NCBI GenBank assembly: GCA_023460615.1
Contig: JAEWPL010000159.1
Span: 1 to 5,547, forward strand
Source: Pseudomonadota bacterium
GTDB lineage: Bacteria > Pseudomonadota > Gammaproteobacteria > Enterobacterales > Succinivibrionaceae
Reading direction: 5' to 3'
Length of the DNA stretch: 5,547 bases
The position numbers and the translations under genes are program-made. The notes beneath the pieces were generated by a model. That model was not told the origin of the DNA. It saw only the letters and a list, made by a program, of their open reading frames with translations, and searched no databases. How positions within the stretch are numbered: position 1 is the stretch's first letter; each line of letters starts with the position of its first letter. Below are positions 4,788 to 5,547 of this stretch, piece after piece.

Positions 4788-5547
4788 AACGCCACCCCAT
4801 ATCAAGAATAGTTTTGAGAAATAAGGTCAGAAGTGCATTTGCACTTATTCTCTCCGTCACAATATTCATCTTTGTATTGGCTTCGGTGGTCATAGGACTA
4901 CTTACCACTCCAAGCAGTATTACTCCGGAAAGAGGAAGCAGAGTGTTCATGCTCTTTACAGTGAATTCAAACCTTGTTGCTGCAGCAGGAGCAATTTGTG
5001 TTCTTCCATATGCAGTGGATGGGCTCAGAAACAGGTGGCATCGTATCCCAAAGTGGGTTGACAGGCTTCTTTATTGTGGAACCCTTTCTGTGAACATGAC
5101 ACTGGACTTTGCTCTTTTGATTCTTCTCCCAAGAATGGGAAACGTAGCTGTCACCGGCATGAATCTAGGGCTACATGTGGTCTGTCCCATTCTCACCATC
5201 ATACTTTTTTTGTGCATTGAAAACTCACGCATACTTACCTATGTCGATAGTCTTTTATCTCTGATACCTTATTTCTTATATGCAACCATATATTTCACTA
5301 TGGTGGTAGCTCTGAAGAAATGGCGTGACATCTATGGCTTGGTGGATCGCTTGGGACCAATCGGCGCCATAGCCGCAATGACTTTCTTCGCCCTCTCTCT
5401 TTCTGCTGTATTGAGAATTATACACAACTATCTTTCATTCAAAGGCTCCAAAAGACTTTCGAAAGACCTGTTGTCTATCGATAATCTCCAAAACCACATC
5501 TCGCTCTCTGATGCAATCGACCGTCTCGCGTCTCTTTACGTCAACTC
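4784..5547 (+). CDS. Pr6Pr/AIG1-like integral membrane protein, cut by the right edge
   Basis: The 254 visible codons begin MKRHPISRIV and remain open to the window end. About six helices are visible (near 18-40, 54-77, 97-116, 128-146, 156-176, 192-213), then a polar tail from about 215. 'VFMLFTVNSNL' (54-64) and 'GLHVVCPIL' (129-137) match the F-x-x-FT-x-x-SN and LH-x-x-x-P signatures I associate with the bacterial Pr6Pr family and its eukaryotic relatives AIG1 and ADTRP. Those are membrane hydrolases of fatty acid esters of hydroxy fatty acids using a Thr and a His. Thr59 and His131 are the likely counterparts. The tail beyond helix 6 includes a charged, possibly helical region and is longer than the core family. 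The start codon overlaps the previous stop (ATGA), with GAGGG at 4771-4775 as RBS. Enzyme activity and substrate are not shown by the sequence. Confidence 0.72.
   Translation, partial: MKRHPISRIVLRNKVRSAFALILSVTIFIFVLASVVIGLLTTPSSITPERGSRVFMLFTVNSNLVAAAGAICVLPYAVDGLRNRWHRIPKWVDRLLYCGTLSVNMTLDFALLILLPRMGNVAVTGMNLGLHVVCPILTIILFLCIENSRILTYVDSLLSLIPYFLYATIYFTMVVALKKWRDIYGLVDRLGPIGAIAAMTFFALSLSAVLRIIHNYLSFKGSKRLSKDLLSIDNLQNHISLSDAIDRLASLYVN

Noticed and set aside
4699..4950. 83-codon minus-strand frame over the junction of the last two genes
   Set aside because: It is antisense to the ATGA-coupled gene junction, with no supporting motif.

Overview
The window looks like a diderm, probably host-associated spirochaete (Treponema/Spirochaetales type). 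This is inferred from an outer-membrane beta-barrel gene, a gene of the TP0381/YwaF membrane family (named partly after a Treponema pallidum protein), moderate AT-richness, and an ABCG-like transporter pair of a kind I recall from gut anaerobes and treponemes. No rRNA or marker gene fixes the taxon.

Right-to-left operon (positions 1467 to 1, minus strand). The first gene encodes an ABC ATPase with an unusual N-terminal multi-helix membrane domain. It overlaps by 14 bp the start of an ABC-2-type permease gene that runs off the left edge. Together they should form an ABCG-like transporter of unknown substrate. Its upstream region carries two inverted repeats that could be operators.

Middle (about 1480 to 2369). 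This stretch holds no intact gene. It contains a perfect 16-bp inverted repeat next to the ABC start, an 8-bp-arm inverted repeat, three AGGTAACA repeats spaced 33 and 32 bp, and a frameshifted remnant of what is probably a transposase with two GRPKGS(L/R)N(R/K)K motifs. A single extra A, in the middle of a short palindrome, accounts for the last frameshift. A stem-loop follows, then an AT-rich promoter region for the next gene.

Left-to-right block (2370 to 5547, plus strand). A secreted 514-residue outer-membrane barrel with an LpxR-like N-terminal signature is followed, three bases after its stop codon, by a strong sigma-70-type promoter with a perfect -10. An inverted repeat begins at the expected transcription start. 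That promoter drives two overlapping (ATGA) membrane-protein genes: a seven-helix TP0381/YwaF/TMEM164-like protein with the family Cys and His, and a six-helix Pr6Pr/AIG1-like protein with a Thr and His in the expected places, truncated by the right edge.

The most interesting reading is that all three plus-strand genes relate to families that act on lipid acyl chains: outer-membrane lipid A deacylase, membrane acyltransferase and membrane fatty-ester hydrolase. This may be an envelope lipid remodelling locus. The family links come from motif recognition by eye, and the joint function is inference.
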